The translations under genes and the position numbers were made by a program. Of a stretch of 64,000 bases of DNA, positions 49,574 to 58,965 are shown piece after piece. This DNA is from Streptomyces noursei (GTDB taxonomy: Bacteria > Actinomycetota > Actinomycetes > Streptomycetales > Streptomycetaceae). The notes beneath the pieces were generated by a model, which saw only the letters and a list, made by a program, of their open reading frames with translations, ran no database searches and was not told where the DNA came from. The first letter of the stretch is position 1, and each line of letters begins with the position of its first letter. Where the stretch lies: assembly GCF_016917755.1 (NCBI RefSeq), contig NZ_CP070326.1, positions 8,556,001-8,620,000 of the forward strand. Reading direction: 5' to 3'.

Positions 49574-49660
49574 CTCCGGAATGCGCCCGCATCGGCCGGG
49601 GGAACGGTCGGGCTACCGACACGGGGCCGGCCGGCCCCGTCCTTGCGCGCGGAGGAAGAC

Positions 49661-50077
49661 ATGCCCATCGAAGACACTCCGGAGGCCCGGCTGCCGGCCG
49701 CCGTCACCGTCGAACTCGGCGCGTTCCAGGTCGAGACGGTCCGCTCGGTGTCCGGTCCGGCGTTCGGCACCGCGCCGCCCTGCGGGGGCCCACTGGACGG
49801 CGCGGGCCGGCCGGGCGAAGTCACCATCGTGCGCGGCCCGGACAAGAGCGCCGCCTTCACCGACTGGCTCACCAGATGCCTGGTGGAGCGGGCCGCCGAC
49901 CGGTCCCGGCAGGCGGTCACGGTGGTCCACTACGCCGCCGACCGCACCCCGCTGCGCCGCTACCGCCTCGCCGGCGCCGTCCCGACCGCGTGGCAGACCC
50001 CCGACGACGGGACGGACGCCGGCCCGGCCGAGGAGTCGGTGACCCTGGCGTACGAGGAGCTGACCGTCTCGGGCTGA
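49661..50077 (+). CDS. Phage tail tube (T4 gp19-like) protein, solitary
   Basis: 138 aa from ATG 49661 with GGAGG 6 bases upstream. Residues 15-135 resemble the T4 gp19/Hcp tube family: VTVELGAFQVETVRSVSG, KSAAFTDWLTRCLVERAADR, AVTVVHYAADRTPLRRYRLA, then ESVTLAYEELTVSG, a pattern typical of these subunits. No sheath, baseplate or ATPase gene is next to it. It may be a domesticated tube protein or belong to an injection system encoded elsewhere. Confidence 0.75.
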   Translation: MPIEDTPEARLPAAVTVELGAFQVETVRSVSGPAFGTAPPCGGPLDGAGRPGEVTIVRGPDKSAAFTDWLTRCLVERAADRSRQAVTVVHYAADRTPLRRYRLAGAVPTAWQTPDDGTDAGPAEESVTLAYEELTVSG

Positions 50078-50225
50078 CCGGCCGCCGGCGGTCCGGCCGG
50101 CCGGGAGTCCCGGTGCCGCCCGCCACGGGCCGGGGCTCTCGCGCACGCGGCACCGGACCGACCGTGGTTGCATGTCCCGTGGCACGTAAACGATTTGACG
50201 GTGATCACGTCTCAAGGGGGCCCAC

Positions 50226-51116
50226 ATGCCACGTCCGTTCCGCTTCGGCGTCAATATGCTCACCCTCGACACCGGCCCGGCCTGGCGCGAAAAGTGCCGC
50301 CGGGCCGAGGAGTTGGGCTATGACGTGCTGCTCGTCCCGGACCATCTGGGGTGGCCGTCGCCGTTCCCCGCACTGGTGGCCGCGGCCGAGGCGACCGAGC
50401 GCCCGCGGGTGGGCACCTTCGTCCTGAACGCCGGATTCTGGAACCCGGCCCTGCTGGCCCGCGAGGTCGCCACCACCGACGCGCTGACCGGCGGACGGCT
50501 GGAGCTGGGCCTGGGCACCGGGTACGTCAAGGCCGAACACGACGCGGCCGGACTGCCCTTCGGGACGCCCGGTCAGCGGGTGGACCACCTGGAGCGCACG
50601 ATCACCGAGCTGGACCGGCTGCTCGGCGACCCCGAGCACCTGCCCCGGGCCGCCCAGCGGCCCCGCCCGCCGCTGCTGATCGGCGGCAACGGCCCGCGGA
50701 TGCTGCGACTCGCGGCGCGGCACGCGGAGATCGCGGCGTTCACCGGCGGACGCCAGGCACCGGGCAAGCCGGAGGGCACGCTGGAGCTGCTGCCGGCCGA
50801 GAAGCTGGCCGCCTCGGTGGCCGCGTACCAGGAGTACGCCGCGGACCGCGCCGAGCCCGCCGAGCTGAACATCCTCGTCCAGCAGGTGCTGGTCACCGAC
50901 GACCGGCGGGCCGCCGCCCGGGAGTTCGCCGGGCACTCGGTCGGGGTGGACGAGGAACAGGCGCTGGAGGTGCCGACGCTGCTGATCGGGACGCCGGCGC
51001 AGATGGCCGACCAGCTGCGCGAGCGCCGGGAGCGGTACGGCTTCTCGTACATCACCGTCCTGGACCCGTTCCTGGAGGCGTTCGCGCCGGTCGTCGAGGA
51101 GCTCAAGGGCAGCTGA
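50226..51116 (+). CDS. LLM-class F420-dependent oxidoreductase
   Basis: 296 aa from ATG 50226 with AAGGGGG upstream. Luciferase-like TIM barrel: FRFGVNMLTLDTGPAWREKC, RRAEELGYDVLLVPDHLGWP, VGTFVLNAGFWNPALLAREV, LGLGTGYVKAEHDAAGLPFG, PPLLIGGNGPRMLRLAARHA. Fits the TIGR03621 group of putative F420-dependent enzymes. Oxidises or reduces a small molecule; substrate unknown. Single gene. Confidence 0.88.
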   Translation: MPRPFRFGVNMLTLDTGPAWREKCRRAEELGYDVLLVPDHLGWPSPFPALVAAAEATERPRVGTFVLNAGFWNPALLAREVATTDALTGGRLELGLGTGYVKAEHDAAGLPFGTPGQRVDHLERTITELDRLLGDPEHLPRAAQRPRPPLLIGGNGPRMLRLAARHAEIAAFTGGRQAPGKPEGTLELLPAEKLAASVAAYQEYAADRAEPAELNILVQQVLVTDDRRAAAREFAGHSVGVDEEQALEVPTLLIGTPAQMADQLRERRERYGFSYITVLDPFLEAFAPVVEELKGS

Positions 51117-51188
51117 CCGGAGGGCCGGCGCCGGTCCGCGGCGCGGAATCCGATCGACAGGACGGCGGGCCGGTGATGGGATCCCGCC

Positions 51189-51614
51189 ATGACTGATATC
51201 CACATCAGGGCCGGCGGTCCGGCCGATCTCGACGCCGTCCTGGCCTTCTGGAAGGTGGCCGCCGAGGGCACCAGCATCAGCGACGACGGCGACGGCGTGG
51301 CGCGCCTGGTGGCGCGCGACCCGGAGGCGCTGCTGCTCGCCGAGCGGGGCGGCGAGCTGGTGGGCACGGTGATCGCCGGCTTCGACGGCTGGCGGTGCCA
51401 TCTGTACCGGCTGGCGGTCCATCCGGACCACCGCCGGCGCGGGATCGGCGGCGCGCTGCTGACGGCGGCCGAGGAGCGGTTCGGCGCGCTCGGCGGGCGG
51501 CGCGGGGACGCGATGGTGCTGGACCGCAACGACCTGGCGCACCACGCCTGGCGGGCCGCCGGGTACGCGCCGGAGCCGCAGTGGAGCCGCTGGGTCAAGC
51601 CGCTGGACGCCTGA
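51189..51614 (+). CDS. GNAT family N-acetyltransferase
   Basis: 141 aa from ATG 51189. Motif A is clear: LYRLAVHPDHRRRGIGGALL then TAAEERF, with preceding strand GELVGTVIAGFDGWRCHL. The end (AHHAWRAAGYAPEPQWSRWV) is typical. Acetyl-CoA-dependent acylation of an unknown amine. 72 bases after the oxidoreductase, possibly cotranscribed. Confidence 0.88.
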   Translation: MTDIHIRAGGPADLDAVLAFWKVAAEGTSISDDGDGVARLVARDPEALLLAERGGELVGTVIAGFDGWRCHLYRLAVHPDHRRRGIGGALLTAAEERFGALGGRRGDAMVLDRNDLAHHAWRAAGYAPEPQWSRWVKPLDA

Positions 51615-51635
51615 CCGCCCCCGACTGCCGCTTCC

Positions 51636-51670
51636 GAGGAGCCCGCCCCGCCACCGGGGACGGGCTCCTC
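51636..51670 (+). terminator. Terminator after the acetyltransferase
   Basis: GAGGAGCCCG (51636-51645) pairs with CGGGCTCCTC (51661-51670); the intervening CCCCGCC...GGGGA extends the stem. A T-rich run (CCTTCTCC) follows. Confidence 0.8.
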
Positions 51671-51729
51671 ATCCTTCTCCCCACCCGCCGGTTCCTCCCC
51701 ACCCCACCGCTTTGCCAATCCTTTACCAT

Positions 51730-51762
51730 GGGTTTCCGGGAGCACGGACTCCCGCGAAACCC
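51730..51762 (+). promoter_or_regulatory. Strong leader hairpin upstream of the CNNM gene pair
   Basis: GGGTTTC + GGGAG pair with CTCCC + GAAACCC around a CACGGA loop. It lies about 120 bases before the ATG at 51880, preceded by a TTTACC stretch. It could be the 5' end of a structured leader; no known metal riboswitch pattern could be matched. Confidence 0.45.
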
Positions 51763-51879
51763 TCCGCTACGAAAGGTGTGTGAGCGTCCGGCCATGGCCG
51801 AACCTCCTCGTCGTCATGCGTCCTCCCGACGGGGCGCGAACCTCCCGAACGTGTCCGACCATGGGACGGAGGTGACCCG

Positions 51880-53217
51880 ATGACCGACCTGCTCCTGCTG
51901 GCCGTGGCACTCCTGCTGACCCTGGCGTGCGGCGTCTTCGTCGCCGCGGAGTTCTCGCTGACGACGGTCGAGCGCGGCGATCTGGAGCGCGCCGCCGCCC
52001 GCGGCGAGCGCGGCGCCGACAGCGCCCTGAAGGCGGTGCGCGGACTGACCTTCCAGCTGTCCGGCGCCCAGCTCGGCATCACCGTGACGGGCCTGATCAT
52101 CGGCATGCTCTCCAAGCCGGCGATCGCGACCGTGCTGGAGGGGCCGCTGACCGCCATCGGGCTGCCGGGCTCCGCCGCGGACTCGGTCGCGCTGGTCCTC
52201 GGGACCGCGCTGTCCACCGTCGTCCTGATGGTCGTCGGCGAACTGGTCCCCAAGAACTGGGCGATCTCCAGCCCGCTGGCCGTCGCCAAACGGGTGGCCA
52301 CCGCCCAGCGCGGCTTCAGCGCCGCCTTCAAACCGCTGATCACGCATCTGAACAACACCGCCAACCGGACCGTGCGCCGGCTGGGCCTGGAGCCGGCCGA
52401 GGAGCTGGCGTCCGCCCGCGGCCCGCAGGAGCTGGTGGCGCTGGCCCGGCACTCCGCCAAGGAGGGCGCGCTGGAGGCGGACACCGCCGAGCTGTTCGTC
52501 CGGACGCTCAACCTCGCCGATCTGACGGCGGAGAACGTGATGACGCCGCGGGTGCAGGTGGTGGCGCTGGAGGTGCAGTCCACGGCCGAGGACGTGGCCA
52601 ATGCGACCCGGGCCACCGGGCTGTCCCGCTTCCCGGTCTACCGCGGCAACCTCGACAGCGTGGTGGGTGTGGCGCACATCAAGGACGTGCTGGCCGTGCC
52701 GGCCCATCTGCGGCCCCGTCGCCCGGTCTCCGAGCTGCTGCGCGAGCCGCTGCTGGTGCCCGAGACGCTGACCGTGGACCGGCTGCTGGACCGACTGTCC
52801 GGCCGGCGGACGATGGCCGTGGTCATCGACGAGTACGGCGGCACGGCCGGGGTCGCCACCCTGGAGGACATCGTCGAGGAGGTGGTCGGCGAGGTCCGCG
52901 ACGAGCACGACCCGCTGGAGCTCCCGGACCTGGCACCGGCCGGTACCGACGCCGACGGACGGGCGGTCTACCACGCGGACGGCGCGGCCCGCTCCGACCA
53001 ACTGGCGCGGATCGGGCTGCGTCTGCCGGAGGGCCCGTACGAGACCCTGGCCGGGCTGATCGCCACCGAGCTGGGGCGGATCCCCGAGCGCGGCGACACC
53101 GTGGCGGTGGCCGGCTGGACGATGGACGTGCTGGACGCCGCCGGCCACCGCGCGGCGCGGGTGCTGCTGCACGCCCCGCCGGCCGGTGTCCCGGACGGCG
53201 AGGAGGCCGGCCGATGA
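51880..53217 (+). CDS. CNNM/CBS/CorC-type membrane protein (hemolysin family)
   Basis: 445 aa from ATG 51880 with GGAGG upstream. Domains: CNNM (PF01595) about residues 1-200 with VFVAAEFSLTTVERGDLERA, LGITVTGLIIG and VVGELVPKNWAIS; CBS pair about 205-330 (MTPRVQVVALEVQSTAEDV, RFPVYRGNLDSVVGVAHIKD, MAVVIDEYGGTAGVATLEDI); C-terminal CorC/HlyC domain. Such proteins act in Mg/Co efflux or transport. First of a translationally coupled pair. Confidence 0.92.
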   Translation: MTDLLLLAVALLLTLACGVFVAAEFSLTTVERGDLERAAARGERGADSALKAVRGLTFQLSGAQLGITVTGLIIGMLSKPAIATVLEGPLTAIGLPGSAADSVALVLGTALSTVVLMVVGELVPKNWAISSPLAVAKRVATAQRGFSAAFKPLITHLNNTANRTVRRLGLEPAEELASARGPQELVALARHSAKEGALEADTAELFVRTLNLADLTAENVMTPRVQVVALEVQSTAEDVANATRATGLSRFPVYRGNLDSVVGVAHIKDVLAVPAHLRPRRPVSELLREPLLVPETLTVDRLLDRLSGRRTMAVVIDEYGGTAGVATLEDIVEEVVGEVRDEHDPLELPDLAPAGTDADGRAVYHADGAARSDQLARIGLRLPEGPYETLAGLIATELGRIPERGDTVAVAGWTMDVLDAAGHRAARVLLHAPPAGVPDGEEAGR

Positions 53218-54233
53218 CCGCACTCCAGTTGTTCGTGGGGCTGTTGACGCTGGTCGTCAACGCCTTCTTCGTGGGCGCCGAGTTCGCGCTGATCTCGGTG
53301 CGCCGCAGCCAGATCGAGCCGTACGCGGAGGCCGGGGACCGTCGGGCGGGCAGCGTGCTGTGGGGCCTGCAGCACGTCTCGGCGCTGCTGGCCGCGGCGC
53401 AGCTGGGCATCACGCTGTGCACGCTGGTGCTGGGCGCGGTCGCCGAACCGGCCATCGCGCACCTCCTCGAACCGGGCTTCGACGCGGTGGGGATCCCGCA
53501 CGCGCTGATCCACCCGATCTCGTTCGTGATCGCGCTGGCCGTGGCGACCTATCTCCACATGCTCTTCGGCGAGATGGTCCCGAAGAACGTGGCGCTGGCC
53601 GAGCCGGTGCGCAGCGCGCTGCTGCTCGGCCCGCCACTGGTGGCGCTGACCCGGGCCCTGCGCCCGGTGATCTTCGCCATCAACGCGCTGGCCAACGGCC
53701 TGCTCAGGCTGTTGCGGGTGGAGGTCAAGGACGAGGTCGCGGCGACCTTCTCGGACGCCCAGTTGGCCCAGCTGGTCGAGGACTCGCGGGCCGCCGGACT
53801 GCTCGACGAGCGGGCCCAGGAGCGGCTCCGGGACGCCCTGGAGCTGGGCCGCCGCCCGGTGCGGGACGTGGTGCTGCCGGTGGGCGAGGTGGTCTCGGCG
53901 CGCATCGGGACCACCGCCGAGGAGCTGGAGCACCTGGCCGCCGAGTCCGGCTTCTCGCGGTTCCCGGTCGTCGACGACACCCGGCGGATCCTGGGCTATC
54001 TGCACGTCAAGGACGCCTTGGACGCGGCTCCGCGCAGCGCGCCGTTCCCGGTGTCGGCGCTGCGCCCGATCGCCAGGGTCCGGGCGGCGACCCCGCTGGA
54101 CGACGTGCTGACCGCGATGCGCGGCTCCCGTACGCACCTGGCGGCGGTGATCGGCGACGACGGCAAGCTGGCCGGGCTGGTGACGATGGAGGACGTGCTG
54201 AGGGAGCTGGTGCTGCAGCGGCCCGCGGCCTGA
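53214..54233 (+). CDS. Second CNNM/CBS membrane protein, no CorC domain
   Basis: 339 aa from ATG 53214, overlapping the previous stop (ATGA). Same CNNM domain (VVNAFFVGAEFALISVRRSQ, AQLGITLCTLVLGAVAEPA, FGEMVPKNVALAEP) and CBS pair (VSARIGTTAEELEHLAAES, FSRFPVVDDTRRILGYLHVK, AAVIGDDGKLAGLVTMEDVL), but ends after the CBS pair. The pair probably forms a heteromer. Ion specificity unknown. Confidence 0.92.
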   Translation: MTALQLFVGLLTLVVNAFFVGAEFALISVRRSQIEPYAEAGDRRAGSVLWGLQHVSALLAAAQLGITLCTLVLGAVAEPAIAHLLEPGFDAVGIPHALIHPISFVIALAVATYLHMLFGEMVPKNVALAEPVRSALLLGPPLVALTRALRPVIFAINALANGLLRLLRVEVKDEVAATFSDAQLAQLVEDSRAAGLLDERAQERLRDALELGRRPVRDVVLPVGEVVSARIGTTAEELEHLAAESGFSRFPVVDDTRRILGYLHVKDALDAAPRSAPFPVSALRPIARVRAATPLDDVLTAMRGSRTHLAAVIGDDGKLAGLVTMEDVLRELVLQRPAA

Positions 54234-54300
54234 TCCCCGCGCCGGGCCGGGGCCGGTGACGGCCCGGCCCGAACGGTGGGCACCCCCGAGAACCCCGGCA

Positions 54301-54336
54301 CTGACCGATCGGTTAGATTACTAACCGATCGGTCAG
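54301..54336. promoter_or_regulatory. Perfect 36-bp operator for a TetR regulator
   Basis: CTGACCGATCGGTTAG (54301-54316), ATTA, CTAACCGATCGGTCAG (54321-54336). Each arm contains the ten-base palindrome ACCGATCGGT, so two repressor dimers could bind. It is 73 bases upstream of the monooxygenase. Confidence 0.85.
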
Positions 54337-54408
54337 TCGCGTGCGGCCCACCCCGCCGCGGCGGCCCGGTCACGCATCCGTACGCGCACGTGACGAGGGG
54401 GAAACACC

Positions 54409-55650
54409 ATGGAACGCACGACCTGCTGCGTGGTGGGCGGCGGCCCGGCCGGCATGATGCTCGGGCTGCTGCTGGCCAGGGCCGGCATCGAGGTGACCGT
54501 CCTGGAGAAGCACGGGGACTTCCTGCGCGACTTCCGCGGCGACACCGTCCACCCGTCCACCCTGAACCTGCTCGACGACCTCGGCCTCGGCGCGAAGTTC
54601 GCCCAGCTGCCGTTCCCGAAGCTGGAGGAGATGCGGATCCAGATCGGCGACACCACCGTGGTGTTGGCCGACATGCGGCGCATCCCCGGCCGGCACAAGT
54701 ACTTCGCCATGGTCCCGCAGTGGGACTTCCTCAACCTGATCGCCGGCGCGGCCGCCCAGGAGCCCTCCTTCAGCCTGCGGATGCGCACCCGGGCCACCGG
54801 ACTGCGCACCCACGGCGGCCGGGTGACCGGAGTGCACTACGTCGACGAACACGGCGAGCCCGGGGAGCTGGCCGCGGACCTGACCTTCGCATGCGACGGC
54901 CGGGACTCGCTGATCCGGGAGCAGGCCGGGATGCGGCAGCAGTACTTCGACGTCCCGATGGACGTCTGGCAGATCCGGGTGGACGCCCCGGCCGACGCCC
55001 TCAAGGAGAGCCGGGTCTTCGGCCGGTTCGGCGGCGGCCAGGCCGCGGTCACCATGGACCGCGGCAGCTACTTCCAGACGTCCTACCTGATCGACAAGGG
55101 CCAGGACGCCGCCATGCGCCGCCATGACATCCAGTGGCTGCGGGACCGGCTGGGCACGCTGTTCGACTGGGACGACGAGGTCACCGGCACCATCGGCTCC
55201 TGGGACGAGGTCAAGCTGCTGGAGGTCACGTTCGGGCGGCTGCGGCGCTGGCACCGGCCCGGCCTGCTCTGCCTGGGGGACGCCGCGCACACCATGTCGC
55301 CGGTCGGCGGGGTCGGGGTCAACCTCGCCCTCCAGGACGCGGTGGCCGCCGCCCGGATCCTGGCCGGTCCGCTGCGCCGCGGGACGGTCGGCAGCGACGA
55401 TCTGGCCCGGGTGCAGCGGCGGCGGGAGTGGCCGATGGCGCTGGTCCAGAAGTCACAGCAGGGCGAGCACGCCATGATCCGCGCCGCGCTCGACGGAACG
55501 CTGCACGGGGACCGGCTGCCGGTGCCGATGCGATTGCTGCGGCGGGTGCCGGCGCTGCGGACCGCCACCGGCTACCTCGGCGGCATCGGCTTCCGACCCG
55601 AGCCGACCCCGGAGTTCGCCAAGGTCAGGCCCGGCGCACCACGGCGTTGA
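54409..55650 (+). CDS. FAD-dependent monooxygenase/oxidoreductase
   Basis: 413 aa from ATG 54409; GAGGGGG upstream. FAD motifs: CVVGGGPAGMMLGLLLARAG at the start, DLTFACDGRDSLIREQ in the middle, CLGDAAHTMSPVGGVGVNLA at about 286-305. PF01494 group. The C-terminal part (RRVPALRTATGYLGGIGFRP) matches Streptomyces enzymes of this kind. Regulated by the TetR gene that converges on it (26-base overlap of 3' ends) through the operator at 54301. Substrate unknown; perhaps detoxifies the TetR ligand. Confidence 0.9.
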   Translation: MERTTCCVVGGGPAGMMLGLLLARAGIEVTVLEKHGDFLRDFRGDTVHPSTLNLLDDLGLGAKFAQLPFPKLEEMRIQIGDTTVVLADMRRIPGRHKYFAMVPQWDFLNLIAGAAAQEPSFSLRMRTRATGLRTHGGRVTGVHYVDEHGEPGELAADLTFACDGRDSLIREQAGMRQQYFDVPMDVWQIRVDAPADALKESRVFGRFGGGQAAVTMDRGSYFQTSYLIDKGQDAAMRRHDIQWLRDRLGTLFDWDDEVTGTIGSWDEVKLLEVTFGRLRRWHRPGLLCLGDAAHTMSPVGGVGVNLALQDAVAAARILAGPLRRGTVGSDDLARVQRRREWPMALVQKSQQGEHAMIRAALDGTLHGDRLPVPMRLLRRVPALRTATGYLGGIGFRPEPTPEFAKVRPGAPRR

Positions 55651-56248
55651 GGGTGAAGGTCTCCAACTCGGCGGCGGCGGCGTCCAGATCGAGGTCCGGG
55701 TGGGCGAGCCAGTGCCCGATCACCCCGTCGATCGCGCCGCCGATCGCCAGCGACATCGTGCGGGTGTCGAACTCCCGCAGCACGCCCGCCTCCTGACCGT
55801 CCGCCAGGAGCGCGGCGAGGGTCTGCCAGCGGCCGTAGGTGTCGTGCGACCCCGGTGCCTTCAGGCGGGTGCCGCCGTGGTCGTCGAGCAGCATCTCGGT
55901 GATCACCCGGACCTGGCGGCGGTGGTCCCGCTGGTAGGCGATCATCGCGTGGACGTAGGCGAGGAGCGCCGCCAGCGGGTCCGCGGCCTGCGCGACCCGC
56001 TCCCGGACGTAGCCGCCGAACTGGTCCAGCACCTGGGTCAGCGCCGCCTGGGTGAGGTTGTCCTTCGAGGAGAAGTGGTAGAGCACCGCCGCCTTGGAGA
56101 CCCCGGCCCGCTCGGCGATCGCGGACAGCGAGGTCGACGGGTAGCCGCGGGTGGAGATCAGCTCGATGGTGCAGTCGATCAGCTGTTGCCGGCGGGCCCG
56201 CTCGGTGAACGTCGCCGCCTCGGGATCCGCGCTCCGCCGAGGACTCAT
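55625..56248 (-). CDS. TetR family regulator of the adjacent monooxygenase
   Basis: 207 aa from ATG 56248 (MSPRRSADPEAATFTERARR). DNA-binding domain residues about 15-62: QQLIDCTIELISTRGYPSTS, AIAERAGVSKAAVLYHFSSK. Ligand domain of 140 residues. Its 3' end overlaps that of the monooxygenase gene by 26 bases on the other strand. It most likely binds the perfect repeat at 54301. Confidence 0.9.
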   Translation of the reverse strand: MSPRRSADPEAATFTERARRQQLIDCTIELISTRGYPSTSLSAIAERAGVSKAAVLYHFSSKDNLTQAALTQVLDQFGGYVRERVAQAADPLAALLAYVHAMIAYQRDHRRQVRVITEMLLDDHGGTRLKAPGSHDTYGRWQTLAALLADGQEAGVLREFDTRTMSLAIGGAIDGVIGHWLAHPDLDLDAAAAELETFTLNAVVRRA

Positions 56249-56337
56249 CCCACGCCCACCTCTGTCTTTCGCTGTCTGTGCACGGTCCGGACTCCGGCCG
56301 CCATCGACCGTACACCGCGGGATAGGATCACCGCGCC

Positions 56338-57174
56338 ATGGAGACGAATGTGCCATACAACAGTTTCGTCGCGGTCGGCGACAGCTTCACCGAGGGCATG
56401 TCGGACACCCTCCCGGACGGCTCCTACCGCGGCTGGGCGGATCTGCTCGCCGCCCGGCTCGCGGCGCGGGCGCCCGGCTTCCGGTACGCCAACCTCGCCG
56501 TGCGCGGCAAGCTCATCGACCAGATCGCCGACGAGCAGTGCGGCCCCGCCGCCTCGATGGGCGCGGACCTGGTGACGCTGGTCGGCGGGCTCAACGACGT
56601 ACTGCGTCCCCACTGCGACGTGGCGCGGGTGTGCGCGCGGCTCCGGGAGTGCGCGGACCTGCTGGCGCGCGGCGGCGGGCAGCTGGTGCTGATGCGCAGC
56701 CCGGGCCGCCGCGGGCCGGTGCTGGAGCGCTTCCGTCCGCGGATGGAGGAGCTCTTCGCGACGATCGACGAGCTGGCGAGCCGGCACGGCGCCGTGGTGG
56801 TGGACCTCTACGGCTCCCGGGCGCTGGCCGATCCGCGACTGTGGGCCGAGGACCGGCTGCACCTGAACGCCGAGGGGCACCGCCGGGCCGCCGAGGCGGT
56901 CTGGCAGGCGCTGGGGCTGCCCGCCGAGGCGGACTGGGACGCGCCGCTGCCGGCCGAGGCGCCGCCGCGCTGGACCGCCCGGCGCACCGCCGACCTGCGG
57001 TTCGCCCGTGAACATCTGGTGCCGTGGATCGGCCGCCGGCTCACCGGGCGCTCCACGGGCGACGGCCGCACGGGCGCCCAGTTCAGCGCCGAGTCGGGCC
57101 GAGCCTTCTGGATAGGCCCCGCGGACGACGCGAACCCCGGCCCCGTGACGGGCTGGCGCCAGGTCGGGGCGTGA
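56338..57174 (+). CDS. SGNH/GDSL hydrolase
   Basis: 278 aa from ATG 56338. Blocks: FVAVGDSFTEGMSD (nucleophile Ser), ANLAVRGKLIDQI, VGGLNDVLRP (oxyanion Asn), EDRLHLNAEGHRR (Asp-His). There is no signal peptide, so it is probably cytoplasmic. Esterase or lipase-like with unknown substrate. The tail after residue 240 is polar and low-complexity. Divergent from the TetR gene, 89 bases apart. Confidence 0.9.
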   Translation: METNVPYNSFVAVGDSFTEGMSDTLPDGSYRGWADLLAARLAARAPGFRYANLAVRGKLIDQIADEQCGPAASMGADLVTLVGGLNDVLRPHCDVARVCARLRECADLLARGGGQLVLMRSPGRRGPVLERFRPRMEELFATIDELASRHGAVVVDLYGSRALADPRLWAEDRLHLNAEGHRRAAEAVWQALGLPAEADWDAPLPAEAPPRWTARRTADLRFAREHLVPWIGRRLTGRSTGDGRTGAQFSAESGRAFWIGPADDANPGPVTGWRQVGA

Positions 57175-57213
57175 CCCGCCGCACCTGACGTCACGTCAGA
57201 AGTGGTGCGCTCG

Positions 57214-58290
57214 TCAGCCCGGTACGGCGGTGGTCAGCGCGCCGAGGATCAGGGCGGCGTCGCGCCGCCGGCCGGCGATCAGGACCGTGCGGTCGCCGTC
57301 CCGGCATTCGATGACGGCGCAGTCGTACTTGTAGGCGGTCGGCCAGAATGCGGGGTCGTCGGGGCCGAGCGAGCGGACGCACCGCACGGTCAGCGTCTCC
57401 GGGAGCGTCCGGCGGGCGACGCGTCCGTCGGGGTCCGGGGTGGCCGCCGGGCGCCCGTCCCCCACCACCAGGTGGTCGAAGCCGGCGACGCTGTAGGGCA
57501 CGTCCCCGTACACGCTCGCGCGCACGCACCGCCTCCCGGTGGGCGGAACCGGGACGATGTCACTGGTGTCCGCGGCGCGGCGCATCCGCCCCGCCATCCA
57601 CCGCGCGAACAGCACGGCCAGCAGCGCGACGGGCACCGCGGCGCCCGCCACCAGCAGGAACGCGTCCCGCACCGCGTCCGCCAGGAAGCTCGTCGTGGCG
57701 CCGAGCACGCCCAGCACGAGGAGCACCACCAGCGCCGCGGTGAGCTGCCACGGAGCGGCATGGGCCGCGGTGGACGGGTGGCGCCGGCGCCACCGACCCA
57801 GCAGCAGCGCGCCCAGTCCGAAGGGCAGCGCCACGAAGCCGAGCGCGGCCGGCAGCCGACCGTCGTCGGCCGGTGACGTCCACGCCTCCTGGGTCGCGGC
57901 CCCGAACCGCACCGCGCGGACCTCGCCCCGCCAGTACGTCAACGCCACCGTGTCCCCCGCGTGCACGGCGTCGAACACCGGCGACGGCCGGGGCATCCGC
58001 ACCCGCCGCGCGATGCCCGTGCCGCGCTCGGTGAGAAGCAGCCAGTACCGGACGCTCTTGCCGCTGTGCTCGTACACCGCGCCCTTGACGACCGCCGGCG
58101 CCGTCGTCGTGCAGGAGGCCGACCGGGTGCCGGCCGGGCAGGCGGACGCCCCGGCGTACGCCCGGTTGCTCGCCTCCGCGAGGGGCACCACGGCGAACAG
58201 CCCGGCCGACACCAGCACGAGCAGCACGCCGATGCCCACGGGAAGCCGCGCCCGCCAGCGGCGGCGCGCCCCTTCCGTCCGATCCGTCAT
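57214..58290 (-). CDS. Membrane protein of unknown function (DUF3592-like)
   Basis: 358 aa from ATG 58290 with GGGGGAG 6 bases upstream. One N-terminal helix (PVGIGVLLVLVSAGLFAVVP), an extracytoplasmic domain with CPAGTRSASC (Cys pair) and GDTVALTYWRGEVRAVRFG, then three helices between about 155 and 250, and a C-terminal cytoplasmic domain (DCAVIECRDGDRTVLIAGRR). The GDTVxLTYW-type segment resembles DUF3592 proteins. It converges on the hydrolase with a 15-base palindrome (57185-57199, CTGACGT-C-ACGTCAG) between stops. Confidence 0.7.
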   Translation of the reverse strand: MTDRTEGARRRWRARLPVGIGVLLVLVSAGLFAVVPLAEASNRAYAGASACPAGTRSASCTTTAPAVVKGAVYEHSGKSVRYWLLLTERGTGIARRVRMPRPSPVFDAVHAGDTVALTYWRGEVRAVRFGAATQEAWTSPADDGRLPAALGFVALPFGLGALLLGRWRRRHPSTAAHAAPWQLTAALVVLLVLGVLGATTSFLADAVRDAFLLVAGAAVPVALLAVLFARWMAGRMRRAADTSDIVPVPPTGRRCVRASVYGDVPYSVAGFDHLVVGDGRPAATPDPDGRVARRTLPETLTVRCVRSLGPDDPAFWPTAYKYDCAVIECRDGDRTVLIAGRRRDAALILGALTTAVPG

Positions 58291-58511
58291 CCTCGACTCC
58301 CCCTCCGACCGCTCGCGGCCCCCGTTGATCGTCGGGCCCCGCGCACATTCTGCTCGGCATCCTGCGCCCGGATGTCCCTGGGTAACCCGTGGCGAACCGG
58401 ATGTCCGGATGTCCCGCTGCGGCGCGGCGCTCCCGCGGCCCGCACCCGGCCCCGCCGGGCGGCCTCCCGGTCGGCTGGGCAACCCCGACCCGAGGTGGCA
58501 CGATTTCGCCG

Positions 58512-58955
<444 letters not shown>

Positions 58956-58965
58956 CCTGGCGGGC

